Source of the DNA: Prorocentrum cordatum
Lineage: Eukaryota; Sar; Dinophyceae; Prorocentrales; Prorocentraceae
Length of the DNA: 64,000 nt
Assembly (NCBI GenBank): GCA_963575745.1
Contig: CAUYUJ010018904.1
Coordinates: 485,776-549,775 of the forward strand
Direction of reading: 5' to 3'
The notes beneath the pieces were generated by a model. It worked only from the letters and a program-made list of their open reading frames with translations, was not told the origin of the DNA and ran no database searches. Position numbers and translations under genes: made by a program. This document shows, one piece after another, positions 40,282 to 48,846 of this stretch; position 1 is the first letter of the stretch; every line of letters begins with the position of its first letter.

Positions 40282-42099
40282 TTGCGCCGCGCGCACGGAG
40301 CTCCCAGAGCGCAGTTGCGCGCGCGGGACCCGACGCCGCCAGTTGCCAAAGTTTCCACCAGGACCGCAGTTGCGCAAATACTTCTTAGTCCGTTTGACGC
40401 GGCAGGTCCGACCGCAGTTGCGGGAGTACCCCTCTCTTTGTCTTCGCCTGGGCCCGAAGACGAGGCCGCTTCTAAGGAGACGGCCGCCTCGGCCACTGCC
40501 CCCGAGGACAAAGCCCCTGCGGTCGCGTCGAAGGCTCGGTTCGCGCAGAAGAGGCCTCGTCCTGCGGCGTCTCCTACATCGCCTCCCCTGCAGCTTCCTT
40601 CGGAACCGCAGTCGCGGGGCAGCGCGGAACCGCAGTTGCGGGGCTCCGAGGAGCCACCGCGCAAGAAGCAGCGGACCCAGGGCATCAGGTACATGGGGGC
40701 GGCGCCCACGTGGAACCAGGGGCTCGCCAGGACAGGGGGCGGCCTCCCCGCGCCGCCCACCCTCGCCATGACTGTGAACGTGCTGGCCATCACTGCCGCG
40801 GCCACCAAGCAAGACGTCTTCGCCGCTGTCGATGCCCAAAAACCGGGGATCTTCATCGTCGCGCGGGACATCGGGGTGCTTCGGCCTCGGGGGGGGCCGC
40901 AGTCAGCGGACCCCGCGCCCCTTTATGAGACTTTCCACGGCGCCGACGTGGACGCCATCACGGCGAAGAACAGGCCCAGCAGCAGCGGCGAGCCTTACTG
41001 GATGATGGCGGAGCTCTTCGACAAGACTGGCCTCGTCGTGCGGCGCCCGTACTTTGTCAGTGAGGCCGCAGTTGCGGTGTCAGTCGTTGGGGCCACCCAC
41101 GCCCTCACGACCGTGCGGTTTCGCCTGAAGTGCAACGAGGGGAATCCTGCCGCGGTGCTCGGTTTCGCCGCAATGACCAGGCACGTGGCCCCCCATCCTC
41201 TTCAACCGAAAATCACGCAATCAGAACAAACACGTTGGGAGAAGTCTTTCGCGATGGAAGCCGTCGAAACCACCCATGCCCAAGATGTTCGTTTCCTGTG
41301 CGGCCTCTTCGCCGTCCCGCCAGAGCAGTTCTCTGACTTCTGCCGCAGTTGCGGTGCGAGCTACAAGTGCCCGATCGGAGTTCCGTTCCGCGCATGGCCC
41401 GCCCTGTTCGGAGGCGTCAAATCTGGCACGCGCGCCATGCATCCCAACTACATGGTCCCCATTGGCCCGAGCGGCGTGCGCATTGCAGACTACCATGCCG
41501 ACAGCGCAGGGCAGCGCACGGATCACGAGCCTCTCTGGCTCCCCTACTGGATGCTTCGCACTGCCGGGTCTCTCATCGCACGGCGCTGGGTTGCACCTGA
41601 GCGCACGCCGCAGTGGCGGGGGGACAGTGATCGCAGTAGCGGAATACGGCGACGCCTCGGCCTCCAAGCGCTGCCCCCCATCGGCAAGGTCGTTCAGAAG
41701 ATGCTCTACCCCGCGACTTTCCAGGACCACTGGCGGGAAGGCGCCCGCCAGAACATCATCTTCCTAGGCGCGGGCGAAGCGGCCAGAAAGGGAAGCGCAA
41801 CCAGGAGAAACCGCGGAGGTAAGCGGACCCGCAGTTGCGGGCGTTTCTTTCTTGCGCCATACTTCTTTTTGCACGCGCATGCCCGTGGCGGACTCGGCGC
41901 GCATGGCCGCAGTTGCGGAGCGATGTGCTGGGAGGGCCCGCAGTTGCGGTGTCAGAGGCTTGCTGGTTGCTTGAGTGCATGCGTCGGCGTGGGAAAGACC
42001 GCAGTTGCGGATGGCGCTGTCGGAGGGCCCGCAGTTGCGGCGCGACCTTGCGCAGGGAGGAAGGACGCGTGCCCTTCCTCGGGCGCAGGGTGCCCATAA
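40282..42099 (+). CDS. Large-element coding segment 3, 605-codon open frame (function unknown)
   Basis: The protein has a Pro/Ala/Glu-rich N-terminal 130 residues holding several 12-mer-encoded stretches. From about residue 135 (RYMGAAPTWNQGL) to about 510 (FLGAGEAARKG) it is well balanced and reads like a folded protein. Cys pairs in FCRSCGASYKCP (about 352-363) may bind metal, although one Cys comes from a 12-mer copy. From codon 513, at a GGAG/GTAAGC junction (41819), the reading becomes dense in 12-mer copies and less protein-like, so the true coding part may end there at an intron donor. No known domain recognised; it is comparable to uncharacterised dinoflagellate proteins I recall. The start codon is arbitrary. 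Confidence 0.55.
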   Translation: MRRAHGAPRAQLRARDPTPPVAKVSTRTAVAQILLSPFDAAGPTAVAGVPLSLSSPGPEDEAASKETAASATAPEDKAPAVASKARFAQKRPRPAASPTSPPLQLPSEPQSRGSAEPQLRGSEEPPRKKQRTQGIRYMGAAPTWNQGLARTGGGLPAPPTLAMTVNVLAITAAATKQDVFAAVDAQKPGIFIVARDIGVLRPRGGPQSADPAPLYETFHGADVDAITAKNRPSSSGEPYWMMAELFDKTGLVVRRPYFVSEAAVAVSVVGATHALTTVRFRLKCNEGNPAAVLGFAAMTRHVAPHPLQPKITQSEQTRWEKSFAMEAVETTHAQDVRFLCGLFAVPPEQFSDFCRSCGASYKCPIGVPFRAWPALFGGVKSGTRAMHPNYMVPIGPSGVRIADYHADSAGQRTDHEPLWLPYWMLRTAGSLIARRWVAPERTPQWRGDSDRSSGIRRRLGLQALPPIGKVVQKMLYPATFQDHWREGARQNIIFLGAGEAARKGSATRRNRGGKRTRSCGRFFLAPYFFLHAHARGGLGAHGRSCGAMCWEGPQLRCQRLAGCLSACVGVGKTAVADGAVGGPAVAARPCAGRKDACPSSGAGCP

Positions 42100-42640
42100 G
42101 AGCAAAAGGCGCGCGCAGGGAGGGGGGCGGCGGTGGTAATTAGGGTAACTATGTACTGGTAGTGGTCGTGGTACTGGTGGTGGTAGTGGTAGTGGTAGTG
42201 GTATGGTCGTGGTAGGAGTGTTATTGGTATGTGCTGGCAGTGGTCGTGGTACTGGTGGTGGTAGTGGTAGTGGCAGTTGTAGGTGTAGTCCTATTAGTAC
42301 TAGTAGTCGTAGTCGTAGTAAAAGTAGAAGAACTAGAAGTAGTAGTCCTAGTACTTCTGGCCCATTGCTCTTGCTGAGGTCTGATGTGAATCGTTTGGTC
42401 TCCGAAGTGGTCGGAGGTGGGTCGTTCGTGCCCCTCAGACTGAGGGGCCCGAACGACTCACCTCCGACCGAGCATCAGCATCATCATCATCATCACCAGC
42501 ATCACCATCATCATCATCATCACCACCACCACCATCACCATCATCATCACCGCCACCACCACCAGACCCAGACCAGACCCTGACCAGACCAGACTTTGAA
42601 ACATGCTGCAGAATTTTGGGCTCAGGAAGCCTTTGGGCCC
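41819..42640. other. Putative intron or spacer with GTGGTA and CAT microsatellites
   Basis: It begins at a GTAAGC donor-like site. It contains five 12-mer copies, a GTGGTAGTG-type microsatellite (42135-42350, internally duplicated) and a CAT/CAC microsatellite (42478-42560). It ends near CCTCACCCTCAG (about 42637-42648), which would serve as an acceptor. Confidence 0.4.
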
Positions 42641-42649
42641 CTCACCCTC

Positions 42650-42941
42650 AGCCAGTGCCACAGGCGACGCACTTGGGGCCGTTTTCCGCAGTTGCGGAAG
42701 TGTCGGCCGTGGGCGCGGCTCGGGGCAATGAGTGACAGCCTCTGGATGGGCGAGCAAAACGAAAAGGTGGGAGCCGCAGTGGCGGACGGATCGCGGGGGA
42801 TTTTTCGGAAGGCCACCGCGATTAGGGCGAAATTCAGGGACGGGAGCAAGAAGGTGAGCATCCCCGTGGTCTTGCTGGCCCCGCACCTGAACAACCGCGG
42901 CGGCCACTACCCTCAGCAGGAAAAGGGTTCGGGAGCTCGCT
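42650..42941 (+). CDS. Large-element coding segment 4a, upstream phase of the 497-codon frame
   Basis: In the frame open over 42596-43123 the protein reads LWMGEQNEKVGAAVADGSRG, IFRKATAIRAKFRDGSKK and PVVLLAPHLNNRGGHYP, then loses character at about 42915, exactly where the next phase begins. A one- or two-base indel near AGGAAAAGGG (42917-42926) or an intron would join it to segment 4b. Confidence 0.45.
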
Positions 42942-44435
42942 GTGGAAATCATCTTGTCTGGATTTTCGCAAGCGGAAGCCGACCACGAGGGCGCATGCGT
43001 CCAGATGTTTCCGACTCGAGAGCTGATGGAGAAAACAACGCAAGATCTTGCTTTCGAGACGTACACCGAGTACGATGTCAAGAAAGCGACAGGGCGCCTC
43101 GCTGCGTGCTTCGACCGCAGTAGCGGGTCAGACATAGCGTATGGCACGTTGTCGCATTCCCACTTGTGCCTCGTGTCGCGGGCAATCGTTGCAGGGGCCC
43201 GGCGGCCCATCCCCGCGGGCATGGAGTTAACGGAGGAAGAGCGCGCCAGGCTGCAGCGCGTGCTTGCTGAGGATGGCAACATCAATATGGCCGCAGTGGC
43301 GGAATACGACGCTGTGGCCAAGAAGCTCACGCAGGAGGGTATTCTCATGGAAGTGCTCAGCTGGAGAGTCATGGTCGAGGAGCCCACTGGCGCTTCCCTC
43401 ATCAGCCAGTCGCTCAATACGGGGGCGGACTTTGCGATGCGAGCGACTGAGGTTACAGCGCTCAGCGTCCTGCGCAAGGCTGTTGACGCAGCGCTCGACG
43501 CCGCAGTCGCGGACCAGGTGGCCTTTGAAGGCGTGGGGACGTCAGTGATGCTCGAACTCGATCGTGTCGTTCAGGACCCCGACTTCATTGAATTGTTTTC
43601 GTTTGTCGTTGGGCTCGGGAGCACGAAAGCGCAGTTCATCCACCTACTGCTCCAGTTCTGCGAGGTGTACGTGAACTCGAAGAGAGGGGCCCTTCGGCTC
43701 GGTGCCTTTGGGATCGCTGCCGCGCTTCGCGACCGCGTTCCGTGGGTCAAAATTGCGATTTTCATGCGATGCTACCGGGACGCGCCTCCGAAGAAGCGCG
43801 GGGTGACCACCGCCGCGTGGTGCCCTGATCCAGAAGCAGCCTGGACGAAGAGTGAGGCGCTGGACTTCTTGCAGGACATGAACGCCGTTCTCCGCATGTA
43901 CTATCGCACGCTGAGCACCGCTCTCCAGGACATGGGAAAGGACAAGGCTTTGGAGTTCAAGGCGAACGTCGGCATACTGACCGCGGACAGCTACGCGCAG
44001 TACCTGAAGGGCACCTCGCCGAAGGCGCGAAGTGTCATCGAATTTCGACATGCGCTCGTCCGCGCCTGCAGGGATGCGACGGAGCTGCTGCAGCCGAAGA
44101 CCCACGCGGAAAAGCTCACGAAGGCTGTGGAAGAGCTGCCTGTCGGAAACGAAAAGCCCGCTTGGTTTGATTTCAACGCGTTGCCGCCCACGGACGCCGA
44201 CAAGCCCGCAGCTGCGGGAAAGGCAACGGCCTCCAGGGAGGACGAGTTGAAGCCGAGGGTCATTTCCTTTGATTCCAATACGCACCTACCCACGAACCAA
44301 CAGGACTGCAGGGGCGCCACGGCCACGAGCCTCGGATCCTCCCCATTGCCAACCGACGAATGGAAGTGTTCAGCGGCGGCCCAGGAGTTAGGACAGGAGC
44401 CTGCTCTTGCAGGCGCAGTCTTGTTGTGTCTTTGA
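42942..44435 (+). CDS. Large-element coding segment 4b, 497-codon open frame (function unknown)
   Basis: Balanced, largely helical-looking protein: RELMEKTTQDLAFETYTEYD near residue 27, DGNINMAAVAEYDAVAKKL near 110, LSWRVMVEEPTGASLISQSL near 140, DAALDAAVADQVAFEGVG near 180. Two of these carry the 12-mer as Ala-Val-Ala. Ends at TGA (44433-44435), but the same phase stays coding-like beyond it (segment 5). No named domain; I recall similar abundant dinoflagellate proteins of unknown function. Its position inside the TIR element suggests an accessory protein of that element. The true start lies upstream, in segment 4a. Confidence 0.6.
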   Translation: MEIILSGFSQAEADHEGACVQMFPTRELMEKTTQDLAFETYTEYDVKKATGRLAACFDRSSGSDIAYGTLSHSHLCLVSRAIVAGARRPIPAGMELTEEERARLQRVLAEDGNINMAAVAEYDAVAKKLTQEGILMEVLSWRVMVEEPTGASLISQSLNTGADFAMRATEVTALSVLRKAVDAALDAAVADQVAFEGVGTSVMLELDRVVQDPDFIELFSFVVGLGSTKAQFIHLLLQFCEVYVNSKRGALRLGAFGIAAALRDRVPWVKIAIFMRCYRDAPPKKRGVTTAAWCPDPEAAWTKSEALDFLQDMNAVLRMYYRTLSTALQDMGKDKALEFKANVGILTADSYAQYLKGTSPKARSVIEFRHALVRACRDATELLQPKTHAEKLTKAVEELPVGNEKPAWFDFNALPPTDADKPAAAGKATASREDELKPRVISFDSNTHLPTNQQDCRGATATSLGSSPLPTDEWKCSAAAQELGQEPALAGAVLLCL

Positions 44436-45131
44436 GCGCGCCACAAGTCCGCAGCTGCGGAAGCGAAAGTGGACGTGCTCCAAGACGCCGACACGGGCAA
44501 GCGCACCGTCCAGGCAACCGCCGCACACGAGGCACACTCCATCGAGTTGTGGCCATGCGCCCCAAAGGCGTCCAAGCTGCTGTCCACGAGCGCGCGCCCC
44601 GAGAGGGTGCCAGTGCAGGTCTGGGTAGAAGGATGACCAGATGCGCCTTCAACCAAAACCTTCTATCTGCTGCCAGAGTTCAAGCCCCCTGCGGACAAGG
44701 CGCCCGCCGAGGTGGCAGACCACGATGCGCGGTTGAGAACGTGGAACTGGGATGCCCCAGAGACAATGCACCTCTTCTGGGCCGTCAACAGAGTCACGCA
44801 GCAAGAGCTCCACCAGAGGAACGAGCGCATTGGAAGCGCAGTTGCGCGTATCAACATGGAGCTCCAGGATAAAGAGCTGGCCGTGTGTGTTCCAGGGCCA
44901 AGCGGGCTAGTGGTCGCCGCGAAGCTGCCCGTGCTGGTGAACACTACGGACATCAGGCCAGGAGAAGAACTCCTTTGGGAGGCGAGGCCCAAAGCCGCAC
45001 AGAAGAAGAAGGCGGTCGAGGAGACGTGGAGGACGGCTGCGAACAAAAGGGCAAAGGGCAAGGCTTCGGGGCAACCGCCGTCGAAGAAGACGAGGAGTGG
45101 CTTCGACGATAAAGGCGAGATGTCGCTCTAA
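44436..45131 (+). CDS. Large-element coding segment 5, same phase as 4b beyond TGA
   Basis: In the same reading phase as 4b, after its TGA, the sequence reads KVDVLQDADTGKRTVQATAA (from about 44466), ELWPCAPKASKLLSTSARPE and VPVQVWVEG. A second in-phase TGA follows at about 44633, and then TFYLLPEFKPPADKAPAE, LRTWNWDAPETMHLFWAVN and a Lys-rich end (ANKRAKGKASG, a likely nuclear signal) before TAA at 45129-45131. Both interrupting stops are TGA. Decay, an unspliced intron around 44300-44460, or readthrough are all possible. Confidence 0.5.
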
Positions 45132-45540
45132 GAAGCCGCAGTGACGGTTGCTCTACGAATTCGTTCCTTGATTCGGTGGTTTTCCGAAACCGCAGTGGCG
45201 GGTGTTCAGGCGGCACTCGCTGCTGAATCATATCGCTTGCGACCGCAGTGGCGGAGTGCTGCAGTAGTGGCTTGTTTGGTTAAGGAGGCCGCTAAGTGTC
45301 GCCGCAGTCGCGGATTGCTGACGTCCACGTACTGAGGTACGACCGAAGCTCTGAGTCCCATGCGGAAAAAGCGTTTGCCCCCATTGCTGTCGCGCCTCTT
45401 CCGGGGAGCACGCGAGCGCCCTCCTCGCGCCATCTGGGCGCCCCCCTCCGCCCCGTTCCGCCCCCCACCCCCCTTGCGCGGAAACGGCCAGCAGCTCATC
45501 GGGCCACGCGGCCGCCCGAAACACCCCCCTGGGCGCAAAC

Positions 45541-45616
45541 GTTCAAAGCAGTCCCCCGGGACTGCTTTGAACGCCCGCGGGCGTTCAAAACAGTCCCAGG
45601 GGACTGCTTTGAACGT
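45541..45616. repeat. Pair of internal hairpins related to the TIR hairpin
   Basis: GTTCAAAGCAGTCCC with GGGACTGCTTTGAAC (45541-45572), then a second, TTCAAAACAGTCCC with GGGACTGCTTTGAA (about 45584-45614). They match the hairpins in both terminal repeats but lack the ATCCAGAA-containing tail. They sit in a spacer between coding segments 5 and 6. Confidence 0.85.
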
Positions 45617-45823
45617 TCTCGCAAGGGAGGGCCTCGGGGGGGCGCGCGCAGACGGAAGGGCGGCGCATGCGCGGATGGGGGCGTGACAATCGATGCAGGG
45701 TCTCCCCGCAGATTCAGTTTAGGCGCCGTCTGGCTCAAAGCGCACCCCTCTCGGACGTGACCTCGCTGCCCGCACGGCCCTGGTTCCCCGCAGTTGCGGT
45801 GGGGTCATCCGCAGTAAGCGGAC

Positions 45824-46030
45824 ATGGGTTCTTCGAGCGAATGGAGCCCTGTGAAGGTACAGATGGCCTTGTGCATCCACGGGGGGTGGCTTCCGCAGAC
45901 AACCCCCCTCCCCGAGAAGGACGTCAGAGTGCTTTACGCAGGGCCCCATTGGGACAATCACGTTCGCGCACGTGAACACGCAGAAGAAATGGTTGCTGAA
46001 GGTGTGCGCGAGGGGTTAGCCAACGACAGG
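45824..46030 (+). CDS. Large-element coding segment 6a (function unknown)
   Basis: Reads VKVQMALCIHGGWLPQTTPL, PEKDVRVLYAGPHWDNHVRA and EMVAEGVREGLANDRG, then leaves the protein-like phase at about 46030. The next phase (46035 on) continues with KASKAWQDLKDTLA. Small protein-like module, no domain recognised. A CCGCAGTTGCGG copy lies at 45787, just upstream. Confidence 0.45.
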
Positions 46031-46034
46031 GGCG

Positions 46035-46805
46035 TTGAAGGCTTCCAAGGCCTGGCAGGACCTCAAGGACACACTGGCGACACAGGAAGGCGCCGCAGTT
46101 GCGGACGAGGAGAGCGACGATGAGAGAGATGGTGAAGATGACCCAATGATGGCCTTGGTCAGTGCTTCGGGCGCCGCGAAGAGGCAGGCCGCGACTGCGA
46201 CGCCCACCAAGAAGCAGAGGACGGGAGAGCGCAGCGCCCACCATGCCTCGAAGACTGGCCTGCCAAGGGGCGAGGCTGCGGACAGACGCGCGTCCGCTGT
46301 GCACTGCGTGCAGATGCCCGCCAGGAGCCAGTTGAAGTTTCCAGGCGACAAGGACGTTCGCCACGTGCGGGTGGCCAGCTTCAAGCGGCGGACGCTGTGG
46401 CTCGACGCTATAGACCTTGAGTGGTTGATTTTGATGATCATGGACGACGTGAGCCTCGGCGGGGTGCCCGACATCACGGACGGCGATAAGGACGAAGCCG
46501 CAGTCGCGGACGGCGATAAGGACGAAGCCGCAGTCGCGGACGAGCCCCCCGTGGCGCAGGGAAGCGGGGCTGGTTACACCGTCGCATGGAATTTCAAAGG
46601 CGCTCGGGCGGCCACCATCGCGCGCGAGCGCGCCAACCGCGGCAAGACGATCGAGATGGAGGCGAAGAAACTGACCAAGAAGAAATGGGAGACAGCGAGG
46701 GACGCAAAGGCGCACGACTACGAACGGGTCAGAATCACTGACGAGCAAAGGACGCAGGCGGCCCTGGACTACCTCGACGTCGTCGTCCCGTCTCTCCTGC
46801 TCTGA
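46035..46805 (+). CDS. Large-element coding segment 6b, 256-codon open frame (function unknown)
   Basis: It opens with KASKAWQDLKDTLA and then an acidic stretch DEESDDERDGEDD that follows a 12-mer-encoded AAVA. It has basic clusters (PTKKQRTGER) that look like a nuclear signal. The middle part reads VRHVRVASFKRRTLWLDAID and LEWLILMIMDDVSLGGVPD. A 30-bp block, containing one 12-mer, is duplicated in tandem at about 46480-46540 (DGDKDEAAVA twice). The C-terminal part is rich in Lys, Arg and Glu and probably helical. It is probably continuous with 6a after an indel. Confidence 0.5.
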   Translation: MKASKAWQDLKDTLATQEGAAVADEESDDERDGEDDPMMALVSASGAAKRQAATATPTKKQRTGERSAHHASKTGLPRGEAADRRASAVHCVQMPARSQLKFPGDKDVRHVRVASFKRRTLWLDAIDLEWLILMIMDDVSLGGVPDITDGDKDEAAVADGDKDEAAVADEPPVAQGSGAGYTVAWNFKGARAATIARERANRGKTIEMEAKKLTKKKWETARDAKAHDYERVRITDEQRTQAALDYLDVVVPSLLL

Positions 46806-46953
46806 GCTCGAAACCGAACTGGCCGCAGTTGCGGCGACGCCGCAGTTGCGGGGCTGAACGGGGGCGCGGGCACTGAGGCAATGAACGCCGCAGTTGTGGA
46901 GTTGAGGGGGCTTTCCGAGGGCCAGAAGGCGCCTGTCTTTTTGAGGGGTTGGG

Positions 46954-47530
46954 GTGTTTCACCGGAACACGCCCCCGCGTGCTTATTGGGTGCACGCAGA
47001 CGCAGAGCTTCGTGGAGATGCATACAAACCTTGCGCGCGTGATGAGTGGGGCTTCCGCGCGAGCGGTGTTCAACAAATGTATGTGTCTTCCCCTGCGCTT
47101 TTCCTTTCTCCCCTTGCTTCCTTCCCCCTCCTCCTAATTAATTGCCCTTGCCATTTCTTCTCCTTTCCCACCCACTTCCGCCCTTCACTGTCATGCCCGC
47201 GGCCGCGTGCCAGGCCCGAGCCGCTCGGCGCGCGGGCGCCCATGGACGCCCCGGTGGGCCAAACGTGGCACGGCCGCGAGGACGGCGAGCACCTCGAGGT
47301 GGAGTGGCTCTGTTACGACAGCGGGGCGCCACCGAGGAAGACGAAGTGCGGCACCACGGGGGTCGCGAACATTCTGAGCCGCAGTTGCGGCGGTCATTGC
47401 CCCAAAAAGATAAAGGTGCACGCTTGTGCGGATTTTCCGTGCAAGGCGAAGTGGTCGTTGTCGCAGTACGGCGACGTAGAGCCGCCGAGTTTTCACCTGC
47501 GGCCAACTACGTGGCGGCCAGACGCAGCTG
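46954..47530 (+). CDS. Large-element coding segment 7, Cys/His-rich, with possible intron
   Basis: A first piece (46954-47080) reads HRNTPPRAYWVHADAELRGD and AYKPCARDEWGFRASGV. A C/T-rich gap at about 47085-47215 looks like an intron, ending near GCGTGCCAG (about 47205-47213). The second piece reads WHGREDGEHLEVEWLCYDSG, PPRKTKCGTTGVANILSRSC and HCPKKIKVHACADFPCKAKW to about 47515. Its Cys and His residues could bind zinc (a WRKY/FLYWCH-like module is conceivable but not shown). It leads into a CAG-rich stretch at 47530-47900. Confidence 0.4.
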
Positions 47531-47900
47531 GACCGCCCGCAGTTGCGGCTCCCGCAGCGGCAGCAGCAATTCCAGCAGCAGCAGCAATTCCAGCACCAGC
47601 ACCAGGAGCACCCGCTGCAGCAGCGCCAGCACATGCCCCCGCAGCGGCAACAGCAGCAGCTCAAGATCCTGCGACAGCGCCCGCAGTACCACCACTTCCC
47701 CCTCCAGCAACAGCGCTCCCTCCAGCAGCTTCTGCACCCGCCGCAGTTGCGGCCCCCGCAGCACCAGGAGCAGCTGCATCGGACACCGCCGCCCCCGCAG
47801 GGCCATGAGCTCCTGGCGATCCTGCGCCGAAGTCAACCGCACCCGCAGCAGAAGCACCTCCTCCACTGGCAGAACCCGCAGTTGCGGGTGGAGCTCCTGA
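47530..47900 (+). repeat. CAG-rich trinucleotide-like tract with 12-mers
   Basis: Rich in CAGCAGCAGCAATTCCAGCA and CCCGCAG units. It translates as Ala/Pro-rich or Gln/His-rich depending on phase, and links segments 7 and 8. The 12-mer occurs at about 47537, 47742 and 47876. Confidence 0.6.
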
Positions 47901-47904
47901 AGGG

Positions 47905-48810
47905 GTGGCAGCTGGCACGCAGGCGCCACTTGCAGCGCGCATGCCACCAGCGCGACCGCTGGAGGAGAGCTGGTCCAAGACACACGTCGCTTTCTTCCCC
48001 TGCCCAGACCCACGGGCAGCAGCCGCAGTGGGGGCGCCCACTGCCGCGGCCTTGCGCCCGAGGGTCGCGGCGCCACCCCTGGCACCAGAGACAATTGTAC
48101 CCCTGGAAGACGGCCCAGAGATGGAGGCCGCAGTGGCGGCGAGGGTGCCTGACAGAGTTATGGCGCTCATGAGGGAAATCCTGTCGGAGGGTTCCTACAT
48201 AGGACACGCGGCATTCGTGCCGCTTGCCTTGCGGTTCGAGCGTCGACCGTACATGTGGGAAGGCGGAAACCGCAAGGACACCCTTGATTTCTATGCGCCC
48301 TGGGCCTTGGCGACGTGCACTGAGCCATGCGCCGTCGACGGCGTGGCGTGCGCACTTCGCAGGGGGCCCCGCAAGACCGCGGAGGCTTGGGCGTGGGGGG
48401 CGCAGGACCTGTGGCCAGTAACTCCTGAGCACCCTCTCCACGAGGTGCGCCACTGGGTGGCCGCAGTTGCGGTGGGTGCGCCGTGCACGGAGGGGGTGGG
48501 CCCGTTGAATGAGTTTTACGGGCCTCTAGGCCAGTGGATCGTTGGTGCCATTTGCGATGGAAGCTGCGGCGTGGACCCGATGGCGATGATGTCGCAGAAG
48601 CCGCTCAATGCCGAGACGCGCAGGTGGCTGCGGGAAGAACTCTACGAGTTCGGGGTAGCCCGCTGGGACGAGCCATGGTTGCACGACGTGCTCGTGGTGA
48701 CGCAGGAACTCGACCTCGAGGCTGCGAACGCGCACCGCAGTTGCGGGGGCAGCGGCCCTCCCAGGCCCATCGTCCTGGACGGCGCCGAGGGCGAGGGCAA
48801 GCCAACATAA
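47905..48810 (+). CDS. Large-element coding segment 8, 301-codon open frame (function unknown)
   Basis: After a Pro/Ala-rich start, it reads SYIGHAAFVPLALRFERRPY, DTLDFYAPWALATCTEPCAV, GPLNEFYGPLGQWIVGAICD, RRWLREELYEFGVARWDEPW and LHDVLVVTQELDLEAANAH, a balanced protein with several Cys and Trp. Four 12-mer copies lie inside. The frame ends at TAA (48808-48810), and the next segment starts 36 nt downstream in the same phase, so the stop may be a recent interruption of one longer protein. No domain recognised. Confidence 0.5.
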   Translation: MAAGTQAPLAARMPPARPLEESWSKTHVAFFPCPDPRAAAAVGAPTAAALRPRVAAPPLAPETIVPLEDGPEMEAAVAARVPDRVMALMREILSEGSYIGHAAFVPLALRFERRPYMWEGGNRKDTLDFYAPWALATCTEPCAVDGVACALRRGPRKTAEAWAWGAQDLWPVTPEHPLHEVRHWVAAVAVGAPCTEGVGPLNEFYGPLGQWIVGAICDGSCGVDPMAMMSQKPLNAETRRWLREELYEFGVARWDEPWLHDVLVVTQELDLEAANAHRSCGGSGPPRPIVLDGAEGEGKPT

Positions 48811-48846
48811 GCGCTCGGGGGGCCAGGCGCGCCAAGCCCCCTCCTC

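Noticed and set aside
39706-40871. Minus-strand frames of 326 and 377 codons overlapping segment 3
   Set aside because: Arg/Ala-rich shadow frames opposite GC3-rich + strand coding; the + strand holds the balanced protein.
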